Positions 40,243 through 52,400 of a stretch of DNA of 64,000 nucleotides are shown one piece after another. Below the pieces are notes generated by a model. The model was not told the origin of the DNA, did not search any database, and worked only from the letters and a program-made list of their open reading frames with translations. Both the position numbers and the translations under genes were made by a program. Source of the DNA: Xiphydria camelus (lineage: Eukaryota > Arthropoda > Insecta > Hymenoptera > Xiphydriidae); contig OY783196.1 of assembly GCA_963678675.1 (NCBI GenBank), forward strand, positions 14,440,138-14,504,137, given 5' to 3'. How positions within the stretch are numbered: position 1 is the first letter of the stretch; each line of letters opens with the position of its first letter.

Positions 40243-40880
40243 CTAGCAGCCCGTCCCGGCTTCGCACGGGTAGATTGTGGATTGATTTTGTCCATCCACC
40301 ATTGTTTAAATACATTTTTAATACAAAACTTTTAGTATTTTTCCCGGGCTACGCAATGGTCATATTGGATTTGACCTTGACCATGACCTTCAAGGTTATA
40401 TCAAGGTTAAATTAATTTTTTTTCACGTTCAAATGTGTCCTTGACCATTTTTTTCATGTTACCTTTATTGTCAGCGGAGGTCAAATTTAGGTCAAGTATA
40501 GATAGACTTTTTGAACACCCTGTATAAGATTTACTAACTCAAACCTTCGCGGATATCCGTCCAACTGTTCCCCAAATTTTCATCGCAATCGGATGAACGG
40601 TTTAGGAAGGCATAATAATCATCAGTACCGGTACTTTTTGAACACCCTGTATAAGATTTACTAACTCAGAAACCTTCGCGGGCATGCGTCAAACCATTCC
40701 CCAAAGTTTCATCGCAATCGGATGAACGGTTTAGGAAGGCATTTGATATTACCTTAAAGGTCACGGTCAAGGTCAAATCCAATACGACCACTGGGTAGCC
40801 ACGGGAAAATCCTTAAAGTTTTATATTAAACATTTTTCTCTAAAATGTTTTCCCGTTGAGATAATCCAGCTTGCGCGAAT
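40243..40880. repeat. Fold-back repeat with internal 125 bp duplication
   Basis: Starts with AGCAGCCCGTCCCGGCTTCG. The inverted arms at 40310-40410 and 40750-40835 share the GGTCAAGGTCAAATCCAAT phrase and its complement. Between them, two direct copies (about 40506-40612 and 40632-40742) share TTTTTGAACACCCTGTATAA and ATCGGATGAACGGTTTAGG. Confidence 0.7.
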
Positions 40881-41571
40881 AGTATGCGCAGTAGCGCCAC
40901 ACACACACTGACGCAGTCACATGTACACGGCTTACGTCTGACGCTCGATTTCCCAGGAAGGTCCCACCGTAGAGCCATAGCATAGATGTTTACACATCAA
41001 AAACACAAAACTCGAAAACTGTTTCATAAATCCAACTCTTTCGTTTGAACTCTTAAATGCCTCAAATTATTATGCACAAATTTTAAGCATATCAAAATTT
41101 TTATAGCAACGCTATGGCAAAATAAACAGTGGTCGATTTCGTTTTTTCTCTTTCCTCTAAAATTTACAAATAGTCAAATACGTCTTTATGCCATAAAGGG
41201 GACGATCTGTATTAGGGAGCTGAGCCTCAACCCTCTTTAAGATCTTTCGATGTATGTACCCCTCTTATAGGAATAGATTGTGGTAGTATTTATATACTAG
41301 GTACTTTTTGATCCAGTGTAAAAGATTCACTTGTATCTTGGCGCCTGCCTGTCCTAAAGAACAAACTTAACTCACGGACCCTAGGATCGTTATCCCTCGT
41401 GAATATAGACGTACGCGTATAACGAAGGAATACAACGAATAAATAAGGTTACTTGCCTCTATCTCAACTTTAACATGACAGTTAGGGGAACCTTATATCA
41501 CAAGGGATGTCAAAAGGGAATCTTGTTCCAATTCCAGAGCTATCTCTCTCCTTACATAGGACACTTTTTTG
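40881..41571. other. No gene seen
   Basis: Mixed-composition DNA with no recognisable ORF or repeat, up to the dispersed repeat beginning at 41572. Confidence 0.3.
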
Positions 41572-41725
41572 AAGTGAAACTTCTTTGCTGAGGGTACTAA
41601 AATCGCGCGCGATGAGACGAAAAACCGTAACGAAACCCACACACTCCAGCGCTCTCGTCTGTGCCTCACTCATACAGCGCTCTCGACTCTGCTCCATTCC
41701 ACTGCTCTCGACCGTGCGTACGTTA
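41572..41725 (+). repeat. Dispersed repeat, direct copy of 35035-35215
   Basis: Shares GAAGTGAAACTTCTTTGCTG and the downstream CCGTAACGAAACCCA, CACTCCAGCGCT and GCCTCACTCATAC phrases. The following 41726-42060 contains an imperfect GC-rich palindrome (GGCTCGCGAGGCCG ... CGGCCTCGCGACCC). Confidence 0.72.
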
Positions 41726-42087
41726 ACTATGTGTCGACTTTGCGAGACTGGCTCGCGAGGCCGCCGCACGAGGCGTGCCTCGTGTTGGATCGCCTTGCCT
41801 CGTGAAGCTGCTGCCGTTCGTTTCTCTACAGAAACGGCAAAAATGTCTTGAGGCTGCCTTGCGCGGCGGCCTCGCGACCCAGCCTCGCAAAATATGTGTT
41901 CCGTCGCAAAGGGGACGTCTGTCATTTCTTACCGCTCACTATTATCGCAACCTAAATAACGTACTAATCTAGATCTAATTTGTACATCGGTCGCAACAGC
42001 GAGGCGGGCGGTATGTTTTAGTGAATGGGGGTTACGAATGCGTTCGCAGTCCCACACCTTTCCCTCAAAACAACCTCGCAGTGTACG

Positions 42088-42305
42088 GTACTCCCTCCAT
42101 AATTCGCTCCTCGTTAATTCCCAGCGCCCAAAGCACAAGAGGGGAAGCATTCCCCCACTCTTGTTATGACGTACACATTGCGCACAGAAATGCGCCAAAG
42201 GGGAATACGGGTTTATTACCTCTCTAGTGGACAGAGTGGGGGTATTCCATAATTCGTTTTTCGTAGAATTCAGAGCCCCGTCGGTACGGAATTATGGAGG
42301 GAGTA
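42088..42305. mobile_element. ~220 bp MITE with pogo-like ends
   Basis: The left end GTACTCCCTCCATAATTCG and the right end GGAATTATGGAGGGAGTACTG are inverted. Each is preceded by a C(G/A) and TA at about 42081 and 42307, giving a CAGTACTCCC-type terminus that resembles pogo/Tigger MITEs. No ORF. Confidence 0.6.
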
Positions 42306-42747
42306 CTGTATCTAATTGTAAACCACGGCTACATCACGGAATTACTGTATCTCTTTGAATGCAATATAATCACCAGTAATATTATGAGTGCAGTGGTAAA
42401 TCATTTCAACTAACCGATACGGTTTAAATCCACCACTCCACGTTTTCGGTCATTAGTCGTGTCACGCAGTAGTGCCTTCGGGATTTACGACCTCGAGGAG
42501 ATCTACTCTTGATCGCACGTGTTATAGTTATTAACTTGAAACTGAAGAATAAATGAAGCAAAAATCAATCGCTGTTTAGCGCGGTCTCTCACGGGCCGAT
42601 GTGGTTTCGGCGCAATAAATATACGGTAAATGTCGCACCTATTCTTTACTAGCCAACCTCGCTTACGGCCTCGGTATGCTGGCGGCGCGACGCTTGCCGG
42701 CGCATCATTCATTTCGTGCTATTCCGCGGCGGAAAGTAGTAGGAAAC

Positions 42748-42996
42748 ATGTCTACGTCTAGTGATTCGAGTGATGAAGATATTATTGCAATTTATAATTA
42801 TTTAAGAAATCAAAGAAAAAAGATATTTTGGGTCCATTCATACATTGAACGCAACTATGGTAGCAGACTATTTATAGCAGCAGGAGAATTGAGTGAAAGT
42901 GATAAGTTTAAGGCAATGTATAGAATGCCAAAAAATTCTATTCTAAAACTAGTCAGACTCGTTAAGCCATTGATAAGCAGACAAAATACAAACATG
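42748..42996 (+). pseudogene. PIF/Harbinger transposase, N-terminal fragment
   Basis: An 83-residue frame: an acidic start (MSTSSDSSDEDI), then RNQRKKIFWVHSYIERN, LFIAAGELSESDKFKAMYRM and ILKLVRLVKPLISRQNTNM, the N-terminal helical region that precedes the DDE_4 core in Harbinger-type nucleases. The frame stops at TGA 42997-42999, where unrelated GC-rich DNA begins (TGAGGGAGTGTAGACCG). The catalytic domain is absent, so the gene is truncated by insertion or deletion. Confidence 0.7.
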
Positions 42997-42999
42997 TGA

Positions 43000-43395
43000 G
43001 GGAGTGTAGACCGTCCTTGGTACACCCCAACGGGAGGTTCGACCGGGAAAGCCCGACTGCCTAGATGCTTACAGCCTGCAAATGTCGAAACGCGACTGAT
43101 TGGTGATGTTGCACGCAACATACCGAGTACAAACCGCTTCGCGCCGATGCCACGCCGACCCGTGTGCGAACATCGATACAAAATGTATAGAGCAACAACC
43201 AGTCGGTATGCTGCACAGATACCAAGCGCGGTTTCTGCTCGAAGCATACCGACCCGTGAGAGACCGCGCTTAGACTGTGCAGAGGGGGTCTGGTTTGTGT
43301 TACTCCAGAGGGTTTCTTCGGGCGATGAAAGCTATTGTTCATATTATGAGGCGACGCAGTGTCGCACCTCCACTAAGAGGACTGTTTAGGCTCAC
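43000..43395. other. GC-rich insertion with internal repeats, unidentified
   Basis: Contains CGGTATGCT and its complement AGCATACCG, and GCGCGGTTTC/GACCGCGCTT. Possibly part of an LTR, but no matching end or target duplication was found. Confidence 0.35.
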
Positions 43396-43792
43396 CATAA
43401 AAATCTAGCGTTTATTATCCTTTTTTGGGCGTATCCGTAAGATGATATGAGAAGCCAAACTAGAGGGCGCAGAGTTACTTGTGAGTTGTTTGTATTTCGT
43501 TTGTCGCATTTTTAGTTTTCCGGATTTTACCGCGTCGAGTGGCCGGCCATACGAAGCTCGTGTAGTCTGCGATCGGAGTTGGGACTTTTCTCGAGTAACC
43601 ACCGTGCATCGCTGTACATTCTTTCGCGCGCGCGCGCATGTGTGTGTATTAATTTATAATTATTATTGCAAAAAATGCCACAGAACGGTTGAAAGAGTAC
43701 AGTGACAGGCAACGTGTTGAATAAACTTTCCATTTCGTAAACGTCAATGAATACTGAACATTTTTTTTCGCGTGTGTATTATATTAAAATTA

Positions 43793-43975
43793 TCATAGTA
43801 AAAACAGGAAAACAACGGACAAGAGTTTCGTGATAGGCAACGTGTAAAGAAAGCGATGACGAAGGTACTAGCTAAAACTAGTACAGAACGAAATCGAGAA
43901 TGGAGAGAGAGAATTAAATTAAGACAATATCAAATATTGATGGATCTGCTTATGTAGATCAACACCAGTCCACAA
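43793..43975 (+). pseudogene. Basic transposon-protein remnant
   Basis: Across a frame change it reads as RDRQRVKKAMTKVLAKTSTE then RNREWRERIKLRQYQ, an Arg/Lys-rich segment seen near the N-terminus of several insect transposon proteins. A shorter DRQRV-encoding copy occurs at about 43693-43730. It ends in stops. Confidence 0.35.
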
Positions 43976-44116
43976 CACTAAATAATGCACAAGATTTTCA
44001 AGTTCCTGGAGGATCCACAATGGCGTTGAAAATACATCCCGTGACCGTGATATTCCTTACACTGCATTTAAAGCTCATAAAAAAATTCATATTGAATTTA
44101 ATAAAAAACAATCAAA

Positions 44117-44325
44117 ACGTGTGGCCGCCACGCGCGGAAGAAGTGAAACTTTGATACCAGTTTCTCTGAATTTGATTCCAGTGGTATTAGTTTCAATTGG
44201 CTCTACGAAGAAGCATTGTAAAAGACTTGTATAGAGCCAAGTGAAACTAATACCACCGGAATCAAATTCAGAGAAACTGGTATCGAAGTTTCACTTCTTC
44301 CGCGCGTGGCGGCCACACGTTTTTT
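44117..44325. mobile_element. ~210 bp hairpin MITE (copy 2)
   Basis: Nearly identical to 36495-36715 (same GGAAGAAGTGAAACTT, CCAGTTTCTCTGAATTTGAT and loop sequences). Arms pair almost perfectly. Confidence 0.85.
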
Positions 44326-44632
44326 CTCCTTCTTGTACTCCCTAAATCGCTGAACGATACATTCTTGTGCCTGTATCATAAACAGAATGCGCATTGGATG
44401 TGCAGCATATTCGCGAACGCATAACCCACTAACGCTTTTTATATAAATTATTCGGATACAATACTCAGGAATAGGAATGACGTTGCATTCAGCAGGATGC
44501 AAGAACTGCCATTTTTTAATGAGATGCTAACCAACGAAATGCTAACTTTACAGGTGTAGTGTATTCGACCGTAAATTTTTAAATTATCAAAATATATGAA
44601 TGTATAATGCATATCTTATAATATTCTCTTAC

Positions 44633-44862
44633 CAAGACTGTTGTCACTACTGGTTGGCAGGTATTCAGGAGTGTGGGCATAGTGAGGGCTGGACCTATGC
44701 TTTCCCGATCTCAAGGCCTCGATTTCCGGTCGCAGAGCCACTCTTCGCCTGAGGAACTCTTGATACGAAATTCGGCCATTTTCATCTGCCCCTAACTCTC
44801 TCATTAATTCTTCCACAGAGTTCTCCAGGTTCAGTTCTCTACAAACCGTCAGTAGATCCTGG
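44633..44862 (-). CDS. Mcc: Host gene exon: EF-hand region of MCC (colorectal mutant cancer protein)
   Basis: A 230 bp exon on the minus strand between an acceptor (CTACGTTACAG) and a donor (CTTG|GTAAGA). It begins with one base of a split codon, then reads QDLLTVCRELNLENSVEELM, RELGADENGRISYQEF, RRRVALRPEIEALRSGKH and ends LPTSSDNSLG. The second stretch is an EF-hand-like calcium loop (D-x-N-x-R-I-x-x-x-E). This order closely matches the N-terminal EF-hand region of long MCC isoforms. It is the only confidently host-derived coding sequence here. Neighbouring exons (upstream would be at higher coordinates) are outside the window or not visible, so the surrounding transposons probably lie in its introns. 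Confidence 0.8.
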
Positions 44863-45097
44863 CTGTAACGTAGAAAAAGTAAATCCTATAGAACAGAATG
44901 AAATGAAGAAAACACGTTGAAGTTAAGAATCAATTCTTCAAAGTCGTTTAGTGTAATTTAACTTATTAAGAACATCCACGGTCGTTGTCGTAACTCGACG
45001 TTCATACGCTGAGATCGATAGTGATATAATCACAGATTACGTATAATATACGTGTAATATACGACGAAAGGGAGTATAAAAACGATTCTACATATAC
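44863..45097. other. Mcc intron sequence
   Basis: Non-coding DNA upstream of the exon on the minus strand. No feature beyond the acceptor and its pyrimidine tract. Confidence 0.5.
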
Positions 45098-45845
45098 AGG
45101 GTGTTCACGCCCAAACTCCAAGACTTGGTGTAGCTTATTTCAAACATGCCTCATACGGCATATCAATAGCTCGGTTAGCCTCCTTTGCCGTCACTACGGC
45201 CATCTATTCATTGAAAACCGAACTGCATAGTTCTCGAAACGCCGAAATTATCAAAGTCTAATTCAGCATTTCAATCTGTCAATAAAATATCAACATAAAC
45301 AAAAATCATAACGTTTATCTGCTCAGTGACTCTCAGTGGTTATTTATATTCCACAAATACGTATCTGCCGCGAAGTTAACGAATGACTTCAGGAGGGAAG
45401 AAGAATTAATTTTAGATACTCTTAAAGGTAAGAACAGCCATTTCCACGTCACTCTGATAATAGAGTATTGTGAACGTGTACATCTAGGGTGACGTAGAAA
45501 TAGGTGTTCCTACCTTAAGAAGTATCCAAAATTAATTGGCCTTTCCTCTTGAATTCACTCGTTCACTTCGCGGCAGATACGTATTTAAGGGATATAAACA
45601 AGCACTGAGTCACTAAAAAGATATAGTTTATGATTTTCGGTTATCTTGACGTTTTATTAACAAGTTGCATTGCTCGATTAGACGTCGATAATTTCGGCGT
45701 CTCGAGATCTATGCAGTTCGTGTTTCAATTAATGGATGACCGAAGTTACGGCAAAAGAGGCTAACCGAGTCATTGTTCCGCGTATGCGGCACATTTGGAA
45801 TAAGCTCCATCCAGTCTCAGAGAGCTTGGGTTTGAATAGTCTGTA
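45098..45845. mobile_element. ~745 bp hairpin MITE with TA-like flanks
   Basis: Arms of ~340 bp pair across the centre near 45470: AATACGTATCTGCCGCGAAG at 45357 against CTTCGCGGCAGATACGTATT at 45565, and GGTTAGCCTC near 45172 against GAGGCTAACC near 45755. The outer tips are ACAGGGTGTTC and, in complement, ACAGACTATTC. Likely a Tc1/mariner-type MITE in the Mcc intron. Confidence 0.8.
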
Positions 45846-45966
45846 TAAAAAAATATACATATATTTACTACAGATTTATTTAACGATGTGATAACCCATG
45901 TGTTATACCTAGATTTTATACATGCAAGTAATAAGAAACATTAAATCTACTCAAAAAACGGTTCTT

Positions 45967-46055
45967 CAACACGTTAAGCGCCAGAGCGGTCCTTAGGGAC
46001 CGCTGAAGAATGAGTTTGTGATGTCACGGCATTTCCTTGGCGTTTAACGTGTTAA
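45967..46055. repeat. ~85 bp palindrome (CACGTTAAGCGCCA ends)
   Basis: CACGTTAAGCGCCA on the left and TGGCGTTTAACGTG on the right, with a CGGTCC/GGACCG inner stem and TTAA just outside the right end. It resembles very short piggyBac-type MITEs. Confidence 0.6.
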
Positions 46056-46139
46056 TACTGAAGTTATTACTGAAGTGGTGAGGTTTTATACAACCTCATA
46101 TACGGGGTTTTATATACCTCATATACATAAGATAAGAGT

Positions 46140-47480
46140 CCATGGTATTCTTTTTCTCTAAATCCTCAAAATCATCTTTGAATACATATTTCACAGGTGT
46201 CATAGTAACCGCTACAAGACTTGAAAACTCATATAGTGACTGCTGTGAGGACCCTGAATTAAATTTAATTTTTAAATTAACTAATTTTCAGCATCTTTAG
46301 GAAAATCTTATTTATTCATCTGATGATAGTGAGTTCATTACGTTTAACGTAGCAGAGGTATCAAATCCTATTTATCGTACACTCAAAACTTTTTTTATTA
46401 ACATTTAAGTAGTTCAAACAATAAGAGTGTTTGCATTGAGACTGAAAATAGAAATGTCTATGTATTTTTTCGAAATTAGTCACGGAAGTTAATGATTGTA
46501 ATAATCCTGCATTTAACGGTAGTACAGGGATGAGTTTTGTAAAGTCCTCAAAGTCACCCTTGAATACATATTTCAGGTGTCTTCATAGTAATCATTACAG
46601 AGATTTGCAAACTCATATAATGACTACTATGAGGACTCTCAATTATTGATATGAATAGTTTAAGAACATTTATACACTTTTGCGTTTAAAGACATTGCAT
46701 TAAATTCAATTTTTACAACTAAATCATTTTCAGCATCTTTAAAAGAATCTTATTCATCTGATAGTAGTGAGTTCATGATGTTTAACGTAACGGATGTATC
46801 AAATCATATTTTATTGTAAATTCAAAACTTCTTTTATCAAGCATTCAGGGAATTAAAATGACGAGTGCTTTCACTTATACTGAAAATAGATATGTAGTTA
46901 CAGAAGTTAGTGATTACAATAATCATACATTTAACAGTAGCACGAAGATGAACAGATGGAAACTGTTCGTAAACGTCAAGTAGACTCGCATCCACTGTGT
47001 TAAAAATAATCAACTTACTACCAGATAAACAAACAAAATTTTTCTAAAGATGCTGAAAATTAATGAATTAAAAATCAAATTTAATACAGTTTCTCCAAAA
47101 GCAGCGTTATATAAATGTCCCTAAACTGTTCACATCAATGATTGAAAGTCCTCGTAATAGTCATTATATGAGTTTATAAGGCCCGGTTCCACAACTCGGG
47201 CTTAACTCTTAAACGGAGTTTAAATCATCCGTCCAACCAATGAGCGCCCGAGAATGAGGATTTAAACCGAGTTTATCTAGATAAGCCCGAATTGTGGAAC
47301 TGGCCTTAAGTCTCCGTAATGATCACTATGAAGACATCTGTGATATTTATACAATGATGATTTTGAAGATTCTAAAAAAATCGGTAGAATTCTGTAGCGA
47401 CGAGGAATACTGAGATTAAGTCAGTAAACGATGTCAAGATAATTTGAAAAATATCTAAAAAGTTGGCAGTTTTTTTAAAC
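46140..47480. repeat. Repeat-module array, left block
   Basis: Two direct modules of about 370-400 bp (46175-46545 and 46545-46945) share TTTCAGCATCTTTA, ATTCATCTGAT, TGAGTTCAT and GTTTAACGTA, and open with TCCTCAAA-TCA...TTTGAATACATATTTCA. A diverged inverted module follows (46960-47400). The same modules recur at 47935-48560 (direct), 56290-57470 (inverted) and 57475-57690 (direct). Confidence 0.8.
47179..47306. mobile_element. 128 bp MITE with TAA target duplication
   Basis: GGCCCGGTTCCACAACTCGG and ...TTGTGGAACTGGCCT ends, flanked by TAA (47176-47178 and 47307-47309). Removing it restores the GAGTTTATAAGTCTC phrase that matches the uninterrupted module at 56953. TAA/TTA flanks suggest a PIF/Harbinger-type MITE. 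Confidence 0.88.
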
Positions 47481-47934
47481 TTCAGTCTGGAGACTTCATT
47501 ATCGATTCATCATATGTCGATAAATTTTACAGTCGATAATTTAGATTCCAATTATTCCAACCTCTACATAAGTTTCCGGGAATCCCAACTAGCGGTGAGA
47601 AACATAACTGTGCAATCATAAACGGCACGTGGTGCAATAACCGATGTGCAATTAAATATTAAACTTAAGAGACAACCATGTCGGCATTAACATTATTTAC
47701 AGATTATGTATTTTTTGTTTGTCAACTTAAAGACGTTTTTGTGAAGGGGAAAATAACTTCAGTTAAATACACAGATAAAAAAAGTACGACGCTCGCGTAC
47801 TTGCCATTTGCAGTAAGTAGACATAACCTATTAATTCTTTTGAATTGGCACATGCGTGGAAAAAGGGGTATACGTCGAAAATTGCGTAAAGTGAAATAAG
47901 TCGTCCACAGGATTTTTCTGGGTATTGCCTATCG

Positions 47935-48560
47935 CTGGGAAAGGTCAAAAAGACATCATTCAAATCATCTTTAAATACATATTTCAGGTGTCATAGTAAC
48001 CGTCACGAGACTTGAAAACCCATATAGTGGCTGCTATGAGGACCCTGCATTAAATTTAGTTTTTAAATTAAAATTTTCAGCATCTTTTTAGGAAAATCTT
48101 ATTTATTCATCTGGTGATAGTGAGTTCATTACGTTTAACGTAGCAGAGGTATCAAATCCTATTTATCGTACACTCAAAACTTTTTTTATTAACTTTTAAG
48201 GAGTTCAAACAATAAGAGTGTTTGCATTGAGACTGAAAATAGAAATGTCTATGTATTTTTTCGAAATTAGTCACGGAAGTTAATGATTGTAATAATCCTG
48301 CATTCAACGGTAGTACAGAGATGAGTTTTGTAAAGTCCTCAAAGTCATCCTTGAATACACATTTCAGGAGTCTTCATAGTAATCATTACAGAGATTTGCA
48401 AACTCATATAATGACTACTACGAAGACTTCCAATTATTGATATGAACAGTTTAAGAACATTTATACACTTTTGCGTTTAAAGACATTGCATTAACTTCAA
48501 ATTTTATAACTAAATCATTTTCAGCGTCTTTAAAAGAATCTTATTCATCTGATAGTACAT
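47935..48560 (+). repeat. Repeat-module array, second left block
   Basis: One full module (47935-48330) and a partial one (48330-48560) nearly identical to 46140-46780, including GTTTAACGTAGCAGAGGTAT and TTCATAGTAATCATTACAGA. It lies in the putative first intron of the recombinase gene. Confidence 0.82.
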
Positions 48561-48583
48561 CTACAAAATAACGTAAATCTTGA

Positions 48584-48760
48584 GTGAAAAGGGGTTTATG
48601 TCATGTTAAACCTCCTCTAAGCTACAAGGGACCCATTCCCATAATTGCTAAAAAGAAAGAAAATTTACTTGAACTTCTACCTTATATCAATAAGAACTTT
48701 GACTTTTTTTATCAGAACATTATCACGAAGGGTAATCTGAATAACCAGCATACTATTTTT
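48584..48760 (+). pseudogene. C-terminal fragment of a DUF7869-like transposase
   Basis: KRGLCHVKPPLSYKGPIPII then KKKENLLELLPYINKNFDFF YQNII resembles the tail of the family seen at 8199-27345 (K..DL..LL.YIP....FY..L). There is no upstream part. Inserted in the repeat/intron region. Confidence 0.4.
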
Positions 48761-49424
48761 AATGTATATGTAATCCATTGTTTTGTTTCGTTTTGTCTCG
48801 TTAAATTTAGACATAATAAACCTTTGTAAAAAAGTATAGCACTATCGTCACCTTTCTGAAAAAAGTCACAAACTAACATTTATCATCAACTGACTTAGGT
48901 AGTTTCTGCTCTATAATATCGGTATTATATTTCGGTTAATGACTTTTTATGATGCGCACATGCTCATTCCCAACGCATTTAGCACTTAGTGAGTTTTACC
49001 ATTTAAAGATTTAATAAAATTAAGCTACTAGGTCCAGTTAGGTGAATTTTACAAAATATGTTAGTTAGTGACTTTTTGCAGGAAGGGGACGTATTGTCAA
49101 TTTTCACATTCGAAAAAAGGATATGTATTTTTTTTTATAAATTTTTGGTGTCATTGGAAATAAGTCAACTTTTGTTTTTCTTATTTTCAAGATTATGTAT
49201 TTGACCCCAGAATCAAAGAATAGTCTCATGAAAACATGTCACTCCACAAGACAATTTTTGGATATGTTAATTTGTGATCAATCGCGACACCAACAAACTG
49301 TTTTCCTTTTTTTCTCAAAACTAAAGATTTCGACTTATACCCCTTTTCCCACGCATGAGCCAATTAATTAATTTATTCATTTATTTTGTTTAATGCAATT
49401 TGAAACTTTAATAATTTATCACAG
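48761..49424. other. AT-rich intron-like stretch
   Basis: No gene or repeat recognised. It ends at the acceptor TTATCACAG before exon 2 of the recombinase gene. Confidence 0.4.
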
Positions 49425-52400
49425 ACAACAAGGATATTTTAAAAAGGATTCAATTGCACTTGGAGGGAAGCCCTACTAATTACGATAAAATCTGGTCATG
49501 TGTTCAGTCAACTGGTTTTACCTTTGCAGCAGCTTCTCGAGAAATTAAAAAATGTAAAGGTAAATTTGAATTAGCATTTATAGACACTTTTTTTCTTCCT
49601 TAAATTTATTTGTTATGTATTTACATATTTTTTTGTAACTTTAGTAATAGATTTTTTGTTTCTCAAATAATTCTATTTTATTGATAGATAAAATTATTTT
49701 GCCTGAAGAGTTTAAAGAATTATGCATTAATGACTTCACCTCGAGTTACCTTATTGAAGAAAATAATGTTTTCAAACAACAGTCAACATTTTTACGATTA
49801 AAATCTGTAAATCGTAATGACCATAACGAAACAAACCTGTTGAAACTACAATCAACTCAGAAAAGAAAAATATCAAGAGACTCCAATGGTAGCAGGTCTA
49901 GCAGTGAATTTCAAGTAACAAAAAAGAATTTTAAGCACGATGAAGAACTCGATACTGTCAATTTCGATCGAGATTCACCACAAATCCCATCTACATCCAA
50001 AATGGGTCAAATCTTAATTAAAACGTGCAGAGTCGATTTGAATTCCAAAATCATAGCCGAATCTCCTCCTAAAAATCTTTCTAATAATTCCACGTGTAAT
50101 GTCAACGAAAACTTCAGAAATCCTGTAACTTCGTCACAATCAGACAATCTCGAACACACTGACAAACCAGTTGTCCCATCTAACACTGATACTGACACTG
50201 GTAGTATTGAATCCAAGAAAAAGGATTTGGAAATTCAAGAAAAATCAAGAATTGCAGACTCCACAGATCTATTTGAATCCGAAGAAGAAGTTTCACAGGC
50301 TAAGGTACTCGTCTCACCCACAATTCAAAACCAGGTTGCATTTATGATCTGAAGAATAATTCTAACCTGCCACAGGTAGATGAAGAAAGTAACAAAAGAA
50401 AAAATCGATACACTTTCGAGGAGGACACTAACGTGATGAAATCAAGACCGAACATTTCAAATGATGAGGGAGGATTTCCAGTTGATGTTCCAATCCACAA
50501 CTCCAGTAATGATCTCGTCAATGGATCAAACGAACTAATGAAACATGCAGTTAGACCATCTTCACAAATAACAGATGTGTGATGCAATATCGTCTCCATG
50601 TAAAGTGATCAACTCTTCTGATATGTTTGTGGATAAATTAGATGATGACAGTCAAAGTGCTGTATCAGAATCAATGAACGAAATCTCCACAGTAATACCT
50701 GAGACCAGCTATGAAGATGAAAGTGAAAGTCGTCATCCAAGACAACTTCGAAATTCGATTAGGACAGAAGAAACATACGTAAAATGGCAAGCAGATTATT
50801 CAGTAAAAACAGAAAAAGTGTCAGGAGGAGGTCCTGAAGGGGAAGTATTTACGAATACTGACATGAGTAAATTTGCAGCGCTTATGGCAGAGCAAAACGT
50901 GACTATTACAGAATCTTTACTTGATAATATGATATACAACTTTCATTCAAAAGTGAAACCTGATTATTTAAATAATAATGTGGAAAAGGAATTAAACGAG
51001 CAAGAGGAATGTAGAACTGACAGTTTAAATGAAAGCGTTGAAAAGACATTGGACCAAAATGGGGAATCGACAAACTTCCACGTCGATCCTGTTAAAAATA
51101 AAGTTGCGATGCATGGAGATGGCCACGATCTTTCTAATAACGACGATGCGTCATGTACTCCGGTAGACAAATTTAAAAAAAGGGCAATGCCAAATGTAAT
51201 TAAAACTGAAGTCTTGACGAGAAAATATAAAGTGTCACGTCAATTTGTCCGGAAGAAAAATGAATCTATAAGGAATAATCGTCAGGAAAAATCACAAAAG
51301 GCTGATACTGAAAGTGACGAAGATTGTGAATCTCCAGGTGAACCTCTGCTACATTCTACAGCTTACGCAATAGAAGAGAAGTCAACTGGTGCAACATCAA
51401 AATTTGATGACGATGGTCTTTGCAAATCTTCCACAGATTCAGATGAATCCAATGAGGTAGCATTTACTCCAAGACAAAAATTAAGAAAAAAAGTGAAACC
51501 AAAAATACACAAGAACAAAATTGTCGAAAATGAAAAATTTATTAATAGTCAACGCAAAAAATTACAGAAAATGGACTGTGAGATCGACAACAATGACAGC
51601 GTTCCTGGGAAACCCAAGCCACTTTCTACAGAGTGTGAACAAGCAAAACCATCGACATCAAAATTTAATAAAAATGAACTTAATGACTTTTCTGAGGATG
51701 TCGATAATTCTGATAATTATGATCCAAAAAATGATTCACAAGCAAGCTCCGATTCTGACGAGGAATGGTCGACCGATGAAAATGATGAAGAAGTGACATT
51801 CAAGCCTCCTAAGCAACTTAACATTACTCATAACGGTAATGCTCCCATTTCTGCTCCAGATGACAGAAACCTTATCGTCAATTCATCAACATCTGGTCCA
51901 AAAAAACATTTTTGTTTATACTGCAAAAAATGGCAAAACAAATTGGCCAGACATATGGAGTTTGTTCATAAGGATGAAGATGATGTTAAAAAATTTACAA
52001 CTTTACCACCAGGGACTCGTGAAAGAAAGGCAATTATTGATCAAATTAGAAAAGACGGGGATTTTCTAGTTAATACAAACCCTCACCTAAATGATGGTAC
52101 ATTAGTAGTTTGTCGACGACCCAATGAAATTATGCAAAAGACCGCCGAAGATTTTGCGGTTTGTGGAAACTGTAGAGGTCAGTATGCAAAATCCACGCTA
52201 CGTCACCATTTTCGTAAGTACACGAATTTCGATGGGAAACATCAGAGAATTGTACTGGTGAAAGGTAGAAGAATCGCTGCCCGAGTTCATGCCAGAACAA
52301 ATGACGATGTGCGAAAGAGCGTTATGCCGTACCTTAAGGAGGACGAAGTAGTTCGAACGGTCCGCTACGATGAGTTGGTGATGCTGTATGCGAACAAAAT

